From assembly GCA_002360945.1 (NCBI GenBank), contig DERO01000024.1:310001-374000 (forward strand): a DNA stretch of 64,000 nucleotides, in the 5' to 3' direction. Both the position numbers and the translations under genes were made by a program. The notes below the pieces were generated by a model that was not told the DNA's origin, ran no database searches, and saw nothing but the letters and a program-made list of their open reading frames with translations. Shown one piece after another: positions 63,690-64,000 of the stretch; position 1 is the first letter of the stretch, and each line of letters starts with the position of its first letter. Source of the stretch: Leclercia adecarboxylata. Lineage in GTDB: Bacteria; Pseudomonadota; Gammaproteobacteria; Enterobacterales; Enterobacteriaceae.

Positions 63690-64000
63690 ATGGCGACGCG
63701 CCTTTCCCGTGCTGTCTGCACGCTGACTCTGCTACTGACAACGCCGGTTGTCTTTGCTCATGCCCATTTGAAGCATCAATACCCTGCGGCCGATGCCGCC
63801 GTTGACGCGGCACCTCAGGCCTTAACGCTCAACTTCTCCGAGGGGATCGAACCGCGGTTTAGCGGCGTGTCCATTACGAATGATAAACAGCAGCCTGTCG
63901 AGACCGGGGCGGTAAAACGCAACGAGAAAGACCCGACCCAGCTGATCGTGCCGATGGCCTCACCCCTGACGGCAGGCACTTACAAGGTGGACTGGCACGT
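63690..64000 (+). CDS. yobA: CopC/YobA family periplasmic copper-binding protein (5' part)
   Basis: The gene is cut by the window end; 103 residues are visible. Signal peptide about 1-24 (ending TTPVVFA), then HAHLKHQYPAADAAVDAAPQ, where the mature N-terminal histidine is the Cu2+ ligand of CopC proteins, and LTLNFSEGIEPRFSG, the family signature. In E. coli yobA is next to yebZ (CopD-like), which should follow beyond the window. The ATG at 63690 fits AAAAGGA (63675-63681 region); an ATG at 63681 is too close to that site. Confidence 0.9.
   Translation, partial: MATRLSRAVCTLTLLLTTPVVFAHAHLKHQYPAADAAVDAAPQALTLNFSEGIEPRFSGVSITNDKQQPVETGAVKRNEKDPTQLIVPMASPLTAGTYKVDWH

Overview
The window is a chromosomal segment of a motile member of the Enterobacteriaceae. 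Most proteins match their E. coli counterparts in length and key residues, and the backbone order (araGH, otsBA, uspC, flhDC, motAB-cheAW, tar-tap-cheRBYZ, flhBAE, argS, yecM-cutC, cmoBA, yecNED, aspS-nudB-yebC-ruvCAB, znuBC/znuA, mepM-lpxM, pykA, hexR, zwf-edd-eda, purT, yebF, yebE, ptrB, exoX, yobB, holE, yobA) is that of the flhDC-to-holE part of the E. coli chromosome. The GC-rich coding sequence, the enterobacterial REP/BIME elements and the accessory content suggest an Enterobacter/Lelliottia/Leclercia-like genus. The genus cannot be fixed from sequence reading alone.

Layout. 1-4.4 kb: the end of the L-arabinose ABC transporter, trehalose synthesis (otsBA, with a sigma-S type -10) and uspC. 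4.4-10.6 kb: the flhDC master regulator with a long regulatory region (CRP site and promoter), then the stator and chemotaxis signalling genes motAB-cheAW. 10.6-17.7 kb: an accessory block between the two chemotaxis operons, made of REP elements, a dicarboxylate/amino-acid symporter on the minus strand and a five-gene archaic (spore-coat-U type) chaperone-usher pilus operon. 17.7-28 kb: the second chemotaxis operon behind a perfect sigma-28 promoter, then flhBAE. 28-32.5 kb: a second accessory block between flhE and argS, holding a small unknown membrane protein, decayed short reading frames, a rhiTN-like rhamnogalacturonan-oligomer uptake and cleavage pair, and an isolated DM9-repeat protein. 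32.5-64 kb: housekeeping genes for translation and tRNA modification, Holliday-junction processing, zinc uptake, envelope biogenesis, the oxidative pentose-phosphate and Entner-Doudoroff (ED) pathways, purine synthesis, and small envelope or replication proteins.

Regulation readable in the sequence: CRP sites before flhD, the symporter and perhaps the DM9 gene; a sigma-28 promoter before tar; a Zur box between znuA and znuC; a perfect HexR box and a SoxS/MarA-like site before zwf; a GntR operator between zwf and edd; a PurR box before purT; and a LexA operator before ruvAB that lies inside the ruvC terminator hairpin.

How the parts connect: FlhDC drives the flagellar and chemotaxis genes; the accessory symporter and pilus sit inside that motility island; sugar acids released by RhiN would be expected to reach KDPG, the substrate of Eda encoded about 26 kb away. 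No tRNA, rRNA, CRISPR array, insertion sequence or prophage was recognised. The least explained material lies at 4.4-4.8 kb, 10.6-17.7 kb and 28.0-32.5 kb.
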